Shown here: positions 26,415-34,803 of the stretch, in pieces
Position numbering within the stretch: position 1 is the first letter of the stretch
Layout: each line of letters opens with the position of its first letter
Origin: Thiohalorhabdus sp. Cl-TMA
GTDB lineage: Bacteria > Pseudomonadota > Gammaproteobacteria > Thiohalorhabdales > Thiohalorhabdaceae
Direction: 5' to 3'
NCBI RefSeq assembly: GCF_041821045.1
Contig: NZ_JBGUAW010000002.1
Span: forward strand, 372,001 to 436,000
DNA: 64,000 bases
The notes under the pieces: generated by a model
The model's input: the letters and a program-made list of their open reading frames with translations, nothing else
What the model was told of the DNA's origin: nothing
Database searches by the model: none
Program-made: the position numbers and the translations under genes

Positions 26415-28025
26415 ATGGAACGGAACAAGGCACTGGCGGCCACGATCAGTCTACTGGCCGCTACCGGGCTGACCGCCTGCGGCGGTGGCGGCGGTGGCGG
26501 TGGCGGTAACGGCGATGACAGCGCCACCTCCTTCCAAAAGCAGTTCTCGGAGAGCGATTCCTATGACGTGATCGAGAACCCCTCCAGCTTTAATCTCAAG
26601 TCTACCACCCTGGCCGTGACGAATCCGGATGGCAGCAACATCGACGGCAGCCTGGCTGCCGGTATGGACGACACCGATTATTACGGCGCCGTGGATCCGG
26701 ATGCCATCAACGACCCGGATAATGATGCCGATGCCACCAACAACGCCTGGTGGCAGGGCTGGACCTACCGCAACGGCAGCGTGGACGGCAATTTTCCCGG
26801 AAGCTCGAATTTCCATCCGCTTGAGGATGAAATCAAGAATTCCATGAGCCCGGATACGAATGATGGGTCCTGCCCTAAAGGTACCCACAAAGGTACTACC
26901 TCGGCGTTTGGGGATAGCTACGACGTGTGCGCCCTGGCGGATGGAGATATCACCGGTAGCACCGCCACCCTCAACAACGAGCACATTTGGCTCCTCACCG
27001 AGACCGTTAACATCGGCGACGGCGGGGATCAGAACAACTCGGCCGGCACCGGCGACGTTGTGCTGACCATCGAACCGGGCACCATGGTCATGGGCGCCTC
27101 CAGCGGCACTGTTGACGACGTGGCCCTGGTCATCACCCGCGGCTCCCAGATCAAGGTGCAGGGAACCAAGGAGCAGCCCGTAATCATGGGTGCGGTGGAC
27201 TTCGACGGCACCACTATTACGGGCGACGTCACCGACTTGACCGACCGCGGTGAATGGGGCGGCCTGGTGGTGGACGGCCTGGCCACGGTGAACTCCGCCG
27301 CCACCCCCGGAAACGCGCCCGGCAACGGCGGCAGCGTCGCCAGTGAGGCAGTGCCCGATGGCAAGGACCGCTACTTTGGCGGCGGCACCGACAACGACAA
27401 CAGCGGCGAGATCCGGTACCTGATCATCGCCGAGTCGGGCTATGCCTTTCGCGAGGACCAGGAGGTCCAGGGGCTCACCCTCGAGGGCGTGGGCAGCGGC
27501 ACCACCGCCACTGACGGCGGTCCGTTCGTCGACTACCTGCAGGTGCTCGGGTCCGAGGACGACGGCGTCGAGTGGTTCGGCGGCACTGCCGGGATGAACC
27601 ACGTGGTCATCAACGGCCAGGACGATGACGGCCTGGACCAGGACCTCGGTTGGCAGGGCAAGGTTCAGTACGCCCTGATCCTCATGGGCGCCGATAACGG
27701 CAACCGCGCTATGGAAACCGACGGTAACGGTGACGACTTCGACGCAAAGCCGTACACCGCGCCGACCATTGCCAACCTCACCGTGATCGGCAATTCCGGC
27801 GGGGACAGCAGCGACACCCTGGCCCATCTGGCCCGCGAGGGCTATCGCGGCAACATCCACCGCACGGTCTACACCGACGATCCCAACAACGGGACCAAGT
27901 TCAAGACCGCCTGCATCGACGTGGATGAGATGAGCGGCAGCAGCTGGCTGGACGATTCGCCGCTCACCTACGAGGACGTGGTGTTCAACTGCGACAACGG
28001 CGCCCTCGCCGACGCCGACGACTAA
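26415..28025 (+). CDS. Surface or periplasmic beta-helix lipoprotein paired with the TonB-dependent receptor
   Basis: The 536-residue protein has a lipoprotein signal with the lipobox LTAC (Cys22), followed by nine glycines and an acidic, low-complexity stretch. The rest has repeats typical of right-handed beta-helices (VVLTIEPGTMVMG, DVALVITRGSQIKVQGTKE, DRGEWGGLVVDGLATVN), a family often encoded beside TonB-dependent receptors. It is strongly acidic, which suits divalent cation binding. An AAAGGAG site precedes the ATG, and its own four-repeat Pho promoter lies in the 111-base gap after the receptor gene. A strong terminator follows. A ligand-capture role for the receptor is inferred. Confidence 0.85.
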   Translation: MERNKALAATISLLAATGLTACGGGGGGGGGNGDDSATSFQKQFSESDSYDVIENPSSFNLKSTTLAVTNPDGSNIDGSLAAGMDDTDYYGAVDPDAINDPDNDADATNNAWWQGWTYRNGSVDGNFPGSSNFHPLEDEIKNSMSPDTNDGSCPKGTHKGTTSAFGDSYDVCALADGDITGSTATLNNEHIWLLTETVNIGDGGDQNNSAGTGDVVLTIEPGTMVMGASSGTVDDVALVITRGSQIKVQGTKEQPVIMGAVDFDGTTITGDVTDLTDRGEWGGLVVDGLATVNSAATPGNAPGNGGSVASEAVPDGKDRYFGGGTDNDNSGEIRYLIIAESGYAFREDQEVQGLTLEGVGSGTTATDGGPFVDYLQVLGSEDDGVEWFGGTAGMNHVVINGQDDDGLDQDLGWQGKVQYALILMGADNGNRAMETDGNGDDFDAKPYTAPTIANLTVIGNSGGDSSDTLAHLAREGYRGNIHRTVYTDDPNNGTKFKTACIDVDEMSGSSWLDDSPLTYEDVVFNCDNGALADADD

Positions 28026-28045
28026 GCCGGCGAATAAGCTGATCC

Positions 28046-28075
28046 GAAAGGGCGCTGCTCCGGCGGCGCCCTTTC
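28046..28075 (+). terminator. Hairpin downstream of the lipoprotein gene
   Basis: A perfect ten-base stem, GAAAGGGCGC with GCGCCCTTTC, starts 20 bases after the stop codon. It lacks a long uridine run, so it may act with the second hairpin just downstream. Confidence 0.6.
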
Positions 28076-28081
28076 CATTCC

Positions 28082-28110
28082 GGCCGGCTCCCTAGGGAGC
28101 CGGCCTTTTT
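28082..28110 (+). terminator. Rho-independent terminator of the TonB cluster
   Basis: An eleven-base perfect stem (GGCCGGCTCCC with GGGAGCCGGCC) around a two-base loop is followed directly by TTTTT. It ends the eight-gene TonB cluster and insulates the FIST gene. Confidence 0.88.
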
Positions 28111-28182
28111 GCGTACTGGTGGCTCGCCGCCGTCGCCGGGTACAATGGTTGGTTATTTCTCTCCTTATGACGGTATCCGGAT

Positions 28183-29304
28183 ATGGAACGTTTTCGAGCC
28201 GGCCATGCCGGCGGCCCCCTGTGGCGGGACGCGGCGGATTCCTGCCTGGAGCAGGTGGGCACGCTGCCGGCGGGCGCCAACCTCGGTTTCGTATATGTCA
28301 CCGACGAGTGGAGCGACGAGTTTTCCGCGGTTGTGGATTATCTGAAGGCCCATACCGGCATCGAGCGGTGGGTGGGCACGGTGGGCGCCGGCGTCTGCGG
28401 CCCGGGCAAGGAGTACCACATGACGCCGGCCATGAGCCTCCTGGTCGGCGCCTTCCCGGGGGACGGCATCCGCCTGTTGCCCACCCTGGAGGCGGACCTG
28501 GACGACCTGCGCGCCGAGCTGGCTCCCTGGTACCGCGGGTACGGCGCGGTCCAGGCGGTTGTGCACGGGGATCCCCGCAATGAAGAGGTCCCCGAGCTCA
28601 TCGGCCGGCTGGCGGACGAGCTTCCGGACGGCTTCCTGGTAGGGGGCGTCACCGCCACGCGGGGCCGCGCCTATCCCCAGGTAGCGGGCTCGGTCACCCA
28701 GGGGGGGCTCTCCGGGGTACTCCTCTCCGAGGAGACACCGCTGGTAACCGGCCTCACCCAGGGGTGCACCCCCATCGGGCCGCACCGCGAGGTGACCGCC
28801 TGCGACGGCAACGCCCTCATCGAGCTCGACGGCCGTCCCGCCCTGGACGTCTTCTACGAGGATATCGGCGAGCTCCTGGCCCGCGATCTCAACAAAGTGG
28901 CCGGCTACATCTTCGCCGGATTCCCGCAGGGCGGGGCCGACAGCGGGGATTACCTGGTCCGCAACCTGGTGGGCGTCAACGAGGAGAAGAAGGTGGTGGG
29001 CATCGGCGAGGAGGTTACCGAGGGCCAGAAGGTTATGTTCTGCCGCCGCGACGGCAACACGGCCCGGGAGGACCTCGTCCGCATGGTCCGGGAAGTGCGG
29101 GACCGGGCTGGCGGCAGCGCCCGGGGCGCGCTGTATTTTTCCTGCGTGGGCCGGGGCGCCAGTCTGTTCGGCGAGAGCTCCAACGAGCTGCGGCTGGTGC
29201 AGCAGGAACTGGGGGATGTGCCCCTGGCGGGATTTTTCTGCAACGGCGAGATCTATGACAGCCGGCTCTACGGCTATACCGGCGTGCTGGCGCTGTTCCC
29301 GTAG
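28183..29304 (+). CDS. FIST-domain (FIST_N + FIST_C) sensory protein
   Basis: The 373-residue cytoplasmic protein has a FIST_N domain (about 1-190, with VGTVGAGVCGPGKEY and GFLVGGVTATRG) and a FIST_C domain (about 200-373, with VTEGQKVMFCRRDG, FSCVGRGASLFG and LAGFFCNGEI). FIST proteins are thought to sense small ligands such as amino acids and are often linked to signalling domains; here it stands alone. It follows the terminator of the TonB cluster by 70 bases. No clear ribosome site precedes the ATG. It is followed by the molybdenum-carrier-like gene, but a functional link is not evident. Confidence 0.85.
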   Translation: MERFRAGHAGGPLWRDAADSCLEQVGTLPAGANLGFVYVTDEWSDEFSAVVDYLKAHTGIERWVGTVGAGVCGPGKEYHMTPAMSLLVGAFPGDGIRLLPTLEADLDDLRAELAPWYRGYGAVQAVVHGDPRNEEVPELIGRLADELPDGFLVGGVTATRGRAYPQVAGSVTQGGLSGVLLSEETPLVTGLTQGCTPIGPHREVTACDGNALIELDGRPALDVFYEDIGELLARDLNKVAGYIFAGFPQGGADSGDYLVRNLVGVNEEKKVVGIGEEVTEGQKVMFCRRDGNTAREDLVRMVREVRDRAGGSARGALYFSCVGRGASLFGESSNELRLVQQELGDVPLAGFFCNGEIYDSRLYGYTGVLALFP

Positions 29305-29351
29305 GGACACCCCGCCGGCAAGATCGCCACGAACAGCGGGAGTGTACGTCC

Positions 29352-29846
29352 ATCAGCACCGCCTCCACTGATCGGTTTCCGGCCCGGATCGTTTCCGGCG
29401 GGCAGACCGGCGTGGACCGTGCCGCCCTGGACGCGGCCATGGGAGCCGGTTTGCCGGTGAGCGGCTGGTGTCCACGGGGGAGGCGGGCGGAGGACGGTCC
29501 GCTATCCCCGGTCTATCCGCTCACCGAGACGCCGTCCCGCGACTACCGGCAGCGCACGCGCTGGAATGTGCGGGATTCCGACGCCACCCTGATCCTGAGC
29601 TGGGGCCGCCTCAGCGGCGGTACGCTGCTGACGGTGCGGATCCTCGCGGACTACGGCCGGCCGCACCGGGTAGTCCCCCTGGACGCCGACCCGGACCCGG
29701 AGGCGGTCCGGGTCTGGCTCCGCGAGCAGCGGGTGGTGACCCTGAACGTGGCGGGCCCGCGCGGGGACGGGGCAGGGGAGATCTACGCGGCCGCGCTCGC
29801 TTTCTTGCGGCGAATTTTCACCGGGACGGAAGGGGGGTCGGGATGA
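29352..29846 (+). CDS. Putative molybdenum carrier-like protein with a noncanonical ATC start
   Basis: The frame encodes RIVSGGQTGVDRAALDAAM, the N-terminal nucleotide-like binding loop of the putative molybdenum carrier (MoCo_carrier, LOG/DprA-like Rossmann) family, then GWCPRGRRAEDG, TRWNVRDSDATLILSWG and NVAGPRGDG. No ATG, GTG or TTG lies upstream of the SGGQTG motif. An ATC at 29352 follows a GGGAG site by nine bases and encodes IST...; a single ATG-to-ATC change would explain the loss. The only GTG (29412) would remove the motif. The 164-residue length from ATC fits the family. The stop overlaps the next ATG. Confidence 0.7.
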   Translation: MSTASTDRFPARIVSGGQTGVDRAALDAAMGAGLPVSGWCPRGRRAEDGPLSPVYPLTETPSRDYRQRTRWNVRDSDATLILSWGRLSGGTLLTVRILADYGRPHRVVPLDADPDPEAVRVWLREQRVVTLNVAGPRGDGAGEIYAAALAFLRRIFTGTEGGSG

Positions 29847-30781
29847 GCGGGATCAGGCTGGGCGTGGACCTGGGCGGGACCAAGACCGAGATCATCGCCC
29901 TGGACGAGGCGGGCCGGGAGTGCCTGCGCCGGCGGGTGGACAGTCCCCGGGAGGAGTACGCGGCGACCCTGGAGACCATCGCCGGGCTGGTTGCCTGGGC
30001 GGAGGAGCAGCTGGGCGCGCCGGCCACGGTGGGAATCGGCACGCCAGGCGCCCTCTCCCGGGCCACCGGAACCATCAAGAACGCCAATTCCACCTGGCTC
30101 AACGGCCGGCCTCTCCACCGCGATCTGGAGGCCCGGCTGGAAAGGCCCGTCCGTCTGGCCAACGACGCCAACTGCTTCGCCCTTTCCGAGGCCGCCGACG
30201 GCGCGGCGACGGGTGCGGAGCTGGTATTCGGGGTGATCGTGGGCACGGGCACCGGGGCGGGTGTGGTGGTGGACCGGGAGGTGCGCACCGGCGCCAACGC
30301 CATTGCCGGGGAATGGGGCCACAATCCCCTGCCCTGGCCCGCCGCGGAGGAGGTGCCCGGTCCCGCGTGCTACTGCGGGCTGAATGGCTGCATCGAGACC
30401 TTCCTGTCCGGGCCGGGGCTCATGGCGGATCACGAGCGCTGCACGGGCGCTTCCCGTGACCCCGAAGACATCGTCGCCGGCGCCGAGCGGGGCGAGCGCG
30501 CCTGCGAGGCCACCCTGCGGCGCTACGAGCACCGCATGGCCCGTTCCCTGGCGCATGTGATCAACGTCCTGGATCCGGACACCATCGTCCTGGGGGGTGG
30601 CATGGGCAACATCGCCCGGCTCTACCGGACGGTTCCCGAGCTGTGGGGGCGCTTCGTCTTCTCGGACCGGGTGGACACCCGGCTGGTGCCGCCCCGGTAC
30701 GGCGACTCCAGCGGGGTCCGGGGGGCGGCCTGGCTGTGGGGGCCCGAAGAGGCCGCGGCGCTGGCGGGCGGCGTTTCCTGA
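29843..30781 (+). CDS. mak: ROK-family fructokinase
   Basis: The 312-residue enzyme is collinear with E. coli Mak (fructokinase): VDLGGTKTEIIAL ATP-binding start, KNANSTWLNGRPL, LANDANCFALSEAADGAA, GTGTGAGVV, AGEWGHNPLPW and the zinc-binding CYCGLNGCIETF. It would phosphorylate fructose or another hexose with ATP. It overlaps the molybdenum-carrier-like gene by four bases (ATGA). It ends with the typical DSSGVRGAAWLW motif. MetX follows after about 130 bases and is probably separately transcribed. Confidence 0.93.
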   Translation: MSGIRLGVDLGGTKTEIIALDEAGRECLRRRVDSPREEYAATLETIAGLVAWAEEQLGAPATVGIGTPGALSRATGTIKNANSTWLNGRPLHRDLEARLERPVRLANDANCFALSEAADGAATGAELVFGVIVGTGTGAGVVVDREVRTGANAIAGEWGHNPLPWPAAEEVPGPACYCGLNGCIETFLSGPGLMADHERCTGASRDPEDIVAGAERGERACEATLRRYEHRMARSLAHVINVLDPDTIVLGGGMGNIARLYRTVPELWGRFVFSDRVDTRLVPPRYGDSSGVRGAAWLWGPEEAAALAGGVS

Positions 30782-30913
30782 TACGGGCGGCGGGCACGCG
30801 GCGGGCGGGGCGCTTGTTTACCGCTTGCCGCAAATTTCTGCCAAAATAGACGGTTTGCCGCGCCCGGATCCGGACGCGTGCTATCCATCTCCGGCAAGGA
30901 AATTCCAGGCCCA

Positions 30914-32026
30914 ATGTCCGGCGCCACCAAGTACGTGAATCTCGACCGTCCCTTCGAGATGGCCCTCGGGGGAGCCCTCCCGGAAGTCACCCTGGCCTAC
31001 GAAACCTGGGGGGAGCTTTCCCCGGACCGGGACAACGCCATCCTGCTGTTCACGGGGCTGTCGCCGAGCGCCCACGCCGCCTCCTCCCTGGAGGACCCCT
31101 CCCGCGGCTGGTGGGAGTTCATGATCGGCCCCGGGCGGGCCCTGGATACCACCCGCTACTTCATCATCTGCATCAACAACCTGGGCTCGTGCTTCGGCTC
31201 CACGGGGCCCGCCTCCACCAATCCGGAAACGGGGCGGCCGTACCGGCTGGATTTCCCGGAGCTGTCCGTGGAGGATATCGTCCGCTCCCAGCGCCTGGCC
31301 CTGCACAAGCTGGGTATCGAGCGGCTGCACGCCGTGGTGGGGGCCTCCCTGGGCGGCATGTCGGCCCTGGCCTTTGCCGTGCAGTACCCGGACGATGTGG
31401 ACGAGCTAATGGTCATCTCCGCCGCCACGCGGGCCACCCCCTTCGCCATCGCCATCCGCTCCCTGCAGCGGGACTGCATAAAGAGCGATCCCTGCTGGCA
31501 CGGCGGCTTCTATCCGGAGGGGCAGCAGCCGCAGGAGGGCATGCGGCTGGCGCGCAAGCTGGGGCTGATGTCCTATCGCTCGCCGGAGGAATGGCTGGAG
31601 CGGTTCGGGCGGGAGCGGGTGGACTGGCTGGACGAGCCCGGTAGCCAGCCCTTCGATATCGAGTTCCAGGTGGAATCCTACCTGGAGGCCAACGCCCGCA
31701 AGTTCGTGCAGGTCTGCGACGCCAACTGCTACATGTACCTGTCGCGGGCCATGGACCTGTTCGATCTGGGGGACCATGCCGAGGACGGCGACCCGACGAC
31801 GGCCCTGCGGAAGATCCGGGCCACGCGGGCGCTGGTGCTCGGCGTGGAAACGGATTTCCTGTTCCCCATCTGGCAGCAGAAAGAGGTGGCCGACGGGCTC
31901 AAGCACGCCGGCCTTTCCACCCATTACATGCCCCTTTCCTCCATCCAGGGCCATGACGCCTTCCTGGTGGACAAGGCGCGCTTCATCCCGGTCATCGCCG
32001 AGTTCTTCTCCAGCACCTCGGGCTAG
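30914..32026 (+). CDS. metX: Homoserine O-acyltransferase MetX
   Basis: The 370-residue alpha/beta-hydrolase-fold enzyme acylates homoserine (with acetyl- or succinyl-CoA) at the start of methionine synthesis. It has YETWGELSPDRDNAILLFTG, the oxyanion-side NNLGSCFGSTGP, the nucleophile Ser145 in VGASLGGMSAL, Asp in VETDFLFP and His in IQGHDAF. Whether acetyl or succinyl is used cannot be decided here. The ATG at 30914 was chosen; a GTG at 30878 would add 12 residues. It feeds the methionine pathway that ends in MetE at 47982. Confidence 0.93.
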   Translation: MSGATKYVNLDRPFEMALGGALPEVTLAYETWGELSPDRDNAILLFTGLSPSAHAASSLEDPSRGWWEFMIGPGRALDTTRYFIICINNLGSCFGSTGPASTNPETGRPYRLDFPELSVEDIVRSQRLALHKLGIERLHAVVGASLGGMSALAFAVQYPDDVDELMVISAATRATPFAIAIRSLQRDCIKSDPCWHGGFYPEGQQPQEGMRLARKLGLMSYRSPEEWLERFGRERVDWLDEPGSQPFDIEFQVESYLEANARKFVQVCDANCYMYLSRAMDLFDLGDHAEDGDPTTALRKIRATRALVLGVETDFLFPIWQQKEVADGLKHAGLSTHYMPLSSIQGHDAFLVDKARFIPVIAEFFSSTSG

Positions 32027-32075
32027 AATCCCCCGACACCCGCGCCTCCCGGGAGGGCGCGCGGGAGCAGGCCCG

Positions 32076-32294
32076 CTACAGGCCGGGCCCGCCGCGGACC
32101 ATCCGCTGCGACCGCCAGGGGTGCAGCAGCCATCCCCAGGACCAGTGTCCTTCCCGCTTGTAGGTATCCTCGGAGGCCTCGCCCGTGGTTCCCTTGGAAG
32201 TCTGCTCCGGTTGCCGGGTGACGACGCCGCGCGCGGCGGCTATCTCCGCTTCCAGCCGGGCTTCCCGTTCAGACTTGCCGCGGTTTTCGCTCAT
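32076..32294 (-). CDS. Small hypothetical protein downstream of sqdB
   Basis: A GGGAGG site nine bases before the ATG supports this 72-residue gene. The first half is a charged helix (SEREARLEAEIAAARG); the end is tryptophan-rich (GHWSWGWLLHPWRSQRM), which suggests a peripheral membrane contact. It starts 29 bases after the sqdB stop on the same strand, so it is probably the third gene of the Pho-controlled sulfolipid operon. No family is recognised. Confidence 0.6.
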   Translation of the reverse strand: MSENRGKSEREARLEAEIAAARGVVTRQPEQTSKGTTGEASEDTYKREGHWSWGWLLHPWRSQRMVRGGPGL

Positions 32295-32323
32295 CGGCTC
32301 GGCCTCCCTCGGGGGTCGCTCTG

Positions 32324-33544
32324 CTACACGGCACGCATCCTGAATGGGGTCTCAGGCGCTTGTGCCTCTTCGTTCTCGGTATCCCGGCACCAGCGCGAGT
32401 GGCACGGGATGCGCTCCAGGTCGCAGCGGTGGGCGTAGCGGGCGGCGATGTCCCGCACTTCCTCCATCAGTCCCTCGTCCAGGGTAACGGGGTCCAGGCC
32501 CAGCTCCTGCAGACCGCGATTCTCCATTCGGAGCTCGTTCTCCGCCGCTTCCTTGCGGGGATTATTCAGGAATGCCACATCCGCACCGGTGAGAAAACCT
32601 ACCTTTTGGGATAGTTCCAGGACACGGTGGGTCTCCGTGGCCTGGTTGAAGATGCGCACCCTGTCTCCGGCGTGCGGCGGATTCGTCACCGCCAGCTCGA
32701 TGCAGCGGACCGTGTCCTGGATGTGGATGAAGGCGCGGGTCTGGCCGCCGGTGCCGTGCACGGTGAGGGGATAGCCCACCGCCGCCTGCATGAGGAAGCG
32801 GTTGAGCACCGTGCCGTAGTCGCCGTCGTAGTCGAAGCGGTTGATGAGCCGCTCGTCCATCCGGGTCTGCTCCGTCTGGGTGCCCCACACCACGCCCTGG
32901 TGGAGGTCCGTGATCCGCAGCCCGTCGTTCTTGTTGTAGAACTGGAACAGCAGCTGGTCCTGGGTCTTGGTCATGTGGTAGATGCTGCCGGGATTGGGTG
33001 GATAGAGGATCTCGCGTTCCTCGGCCGTTCCCTCCGGAAGCGGGATGTGCACGGTCAGGTAGCCTTCGGGAAGCGGGGCGGAGGAGGTGGAGTAGCCGTA
33101 GACCCCCATGGTACCGAGATGCACGAGGTGGGCGTCTATGTCTCCCTCCACCAGGGCGCAGAGCACGTTGTGGGTGGCGTTAAGGTTGTTATCCACGGTG
33201 TAGCGCTTCTGCCGGGATCCCTTCATGGAGTAGGGGGCGGCCCGCTGCTCGGCGAAGTGGATTACCGCGTCCGGGCGCTGTTCCCGCAGCAGGTCGAGCA
33301 GTTCGGCGTAGTCCCGGGCGATGTCCAGGTTATGGAACCCGATCTTCCGGCCGGTCAGCTCCCGCCAGGCCTTGAGCCGCGTACCCATGGGCCGGATGGG
33401 CGTCAGCGAAGCGGTTTCCAGCTCGTCGTCGATGGCCCGCCGCGAGAGATTGTCCACGATCACGACCTCGTGGCCGCGCGCGGAGAGGTGGAGCGCGGTG
33501 GGCCAGCCGCAGAATCCGTCGCCGCCTAGTACGATGATCCGCAT
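32324..33544 (-). CDS. sqdB: UDP-sulfoquinovose synthase
   Basis: The 406-residue extended SDR enzyme makes UDP-sulfoquinovose from UDP-glucose and sulfite for sulfolipid (SQDG). It has GGDGFCGWPTALHLS (NAD binding), VIVDNLSRR, FAEQRAAPYSM, the catalytic YHMTK (Tyr and Lys of YxxxK) and HQGVVWGTQT, all typical of SqdB/SQD1. The sulfite-donor handling depends on the whole fold. It is encoded after the glycosyltransferase gene with a 27-base gap, which is the known pairing with the sulfoquinovosyl transfer step. It lies under the reverse Pho promoter at 34635-34690. Confidence 0.93.
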   Translation of the reverse strand: MRIIVLGGDGFCGWPTALHLSARGHEVVIVDNLSRRAIDDELETASLTPIRPMGTRLKAWRELTGRKIGFHNLDIARDYAELLDLLREQRPDAVIHFAEQRAAPYSMKGSRQKRYTVDNNLNATHNVLCALVEGDIDAHLVHLGTMGVYGYSTSSAPLPEGYLTVHIPLPEGTAEEREILYPPNPGSIYHMTKTQDQLLFQFYNKNDGLRITDLHQGVVWGTQTEQTRMDERLINRFDYDGDYGTVLNRFLMQAAVGYPLTVHGTGGQTRAFIHIQDTVRCIELAVTNPPHAGDRVRIFNQATETHRVLELSQKVGFLTGADVAFLNNPRKEAAENELRMENRGLQELGLDPVTLDEGLMEEVRDIAARYAHRCDLERIPCHSRWCRDTENEEAQAPETPFRMRAV

Positions 33545-33571
33545 GCTACCTCCAGAGTGGTTGCGGGGCGT

Positions 33572-34597
33572 TCAGGAGCCCACCGCCAGCGGGGCGGGGC
33601 GGGCCGGGGTGAGATTGTCGAGGAATTCTTCGGTGGCCGACCGCCAGGAGCGGGCCAGGGCCGCCTCCCGGCAGGCCCGGGGGTCGAGCTTCAGGGCTTC
33701 CGTGGCGGCCGTGGCCAGATCCTCGTCCAGGCAGCCCGTGACGCCGTGCGCGACCACGTTCCGGGGCCCCTGCACGGGGTAGGCGGCCACCGGGACGCCG
33801 CACGCCATGGCCTCGTACATGACCAGCCCCAGCGTGTCGGTGCGGCTGGGGAAGACGAAGACGTCCGCCGCCGCCAGGTGGCGGGCCAGCTCCTCGCCCT
33901 GCTTGAAACCGGTGAAGACCGCGTCCGGGTATTCCTCCTCCAGCTGCCGACGCGCCGGCCCGTCTCCCACCACGTACTTGGTGCCGGGCAGGTTCAGCCG
34001 CAGGAAGGCCTCCAGGTTCTTCTCCACGGCCACCCGCCCCACATAGAGGAAGATGGGGCGCTCCGCGGTGAGGAAGTCCTTCTCCCGGGGCCGGAACAGC
34101 TCCGTATCCACGCCGCGGGACCAGAACACCAGGTTGCGGATGCCGTGCGTCTCCAGCTCGGCCCGCATGGTCTCGTTGGTGACCATGGTTCGCCGCCCGG
34201 CGCGGTGGAACCAGCGAAGGAAGGCGTATCCCCACTCCAGGGGGACGAAGGGCAGACGGAGCTGGATGTATTCGGGGAACCGGGTATGGAAGGAGGTAGT
34301 GAACGCCAGGCCCCGACGCCGGCAGTGGGAGCGGGCCGCCAGACCCAGCGGTCCCTCGGTGACGATATGGACCGCGTCGGGCTGGAATTCCCGGAAGGCC
34401 TCCCGGATCAGGCGTCGGGGCCGAAGCGCCACGCGGATGTCCGGGTAGGTGGGCAGGCCCACCGTGCGGGTGCCCTGCGGGGTGACCATGCGAACCTCGT
34501 GGCCCAGGGCTTCGAGCTCCCGGCGGGTGTACCCCAGGGAGGTGACTACCCCGTTGATCTGGGGGGTCCAGGCGTCCGTTACAATGGCGATGCGCAT
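33572..34597 (-). CDS. GT4 glycosyltransferase, likely sulfoquinovosyl- or glycosyl-diacylglycerol synthase
   Basis: The 341-residue protein starts with IAIVTDAWTPQINGVVTSL, typical of lipid-acting GT4 enzymes such as SqdX, and has FHTRFPEYI, WSRGVDTELFRPR, FLYVGRVAVEKNLEAFL and the donor-binding DVFVFPSRTDTLGLVMYEAM (EX7E-like region). Adjacent sqdB suggests it moves sulfoquinovose onto diacylglycerol, but a glucosyl or glucuronosyl transfer is possible. The ATG at 34597 is the family N-terminus. It is the first gene of the operon below the reverse-strand Pho box array. Confidence 0.88.
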   Translation of the reverse strand: MRIAIVTDAWTPQINGVVTSLGYTRRELEALGHEVRMVTPQGTRTVGLPTYPDIRVALRPRRLIREAFREFQPDAVHIVTEGPLGLAARSHCRRRGLAFTTSFHTRFPEYIQLRLPFVPLEWGYAFLRWFHRAGRRTMVTNETMRAELETHGIRNLVFWSRGVDTELFRPREKDFLTAERPIFLYVGRVAVEKNLEAFLRLNLPGTKYVVGDGPARRQLEEEYPDAVFTGFKQGEELARHLAAADVFVFPSRTDTLGLVMYEAMACGVPVAAYPVQGPRNVVAHGVTGCLDEDLATAATEALKLDPRACREAALARSWRSATEEFLDNLTPARPAPLAVGS

Positions 34598-34634
34598 AGG
34601 CACGGTCGGCTTCCCTCGAATTTGCAATCCGTAG

Positions 34635-34690
34635 ACTGTGCCTTGCGCGGTTTGCAGTTTTGTAACGCGGATATTGCGGATTTGTTGCAG
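34635..34690 (-). promoter_or_regulatory. PhoB box array for the glycosyltransferase-sqdB operon
   Basis: Read on the minus strand, CTGCAAC (34690-34684), CCGCAAT (34679-34673), GCGTTAC (34668-34662) and CTGCAAA (34657-34651) recur every 11 bases with four-base spacers, the Pho-box geometry. Ten bases later is CACAGT (34640-34635), a weak -10 in the expected place. The predicted transcript starts about 30 bases before the ATG at 34597. Confidence 0.72.
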
Positions 34691-34728
34691 CGGGCTACAG
34701 CGAAGGGAGATTTTTGCGGGGGGTTGCG

Positions 34729-34762
34729 CTGTAATTTTGCTGTCACGGACCGGTCCTATGCT
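34729..34762 (+). promoter_or_regulatory. PhoB-dependent promoter of olsBA
   Basis: CTGTAAT (34729-34735), a TTTG spacer and CTGTCAC (34740-34746) form a near-consensus Pho box. Exactly ten bases further is TATGCT (34757-34762), a good -10. This places the transcription start about 35 bases before the olsB ATG. It is divergent from the array controlling sqdB. Confidence 0.85.
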
Positions 34763-34803
34763 GATTGCGCAATTCAGTGGCAAGGAAGCCAGGAGCAATC
34801 AGC

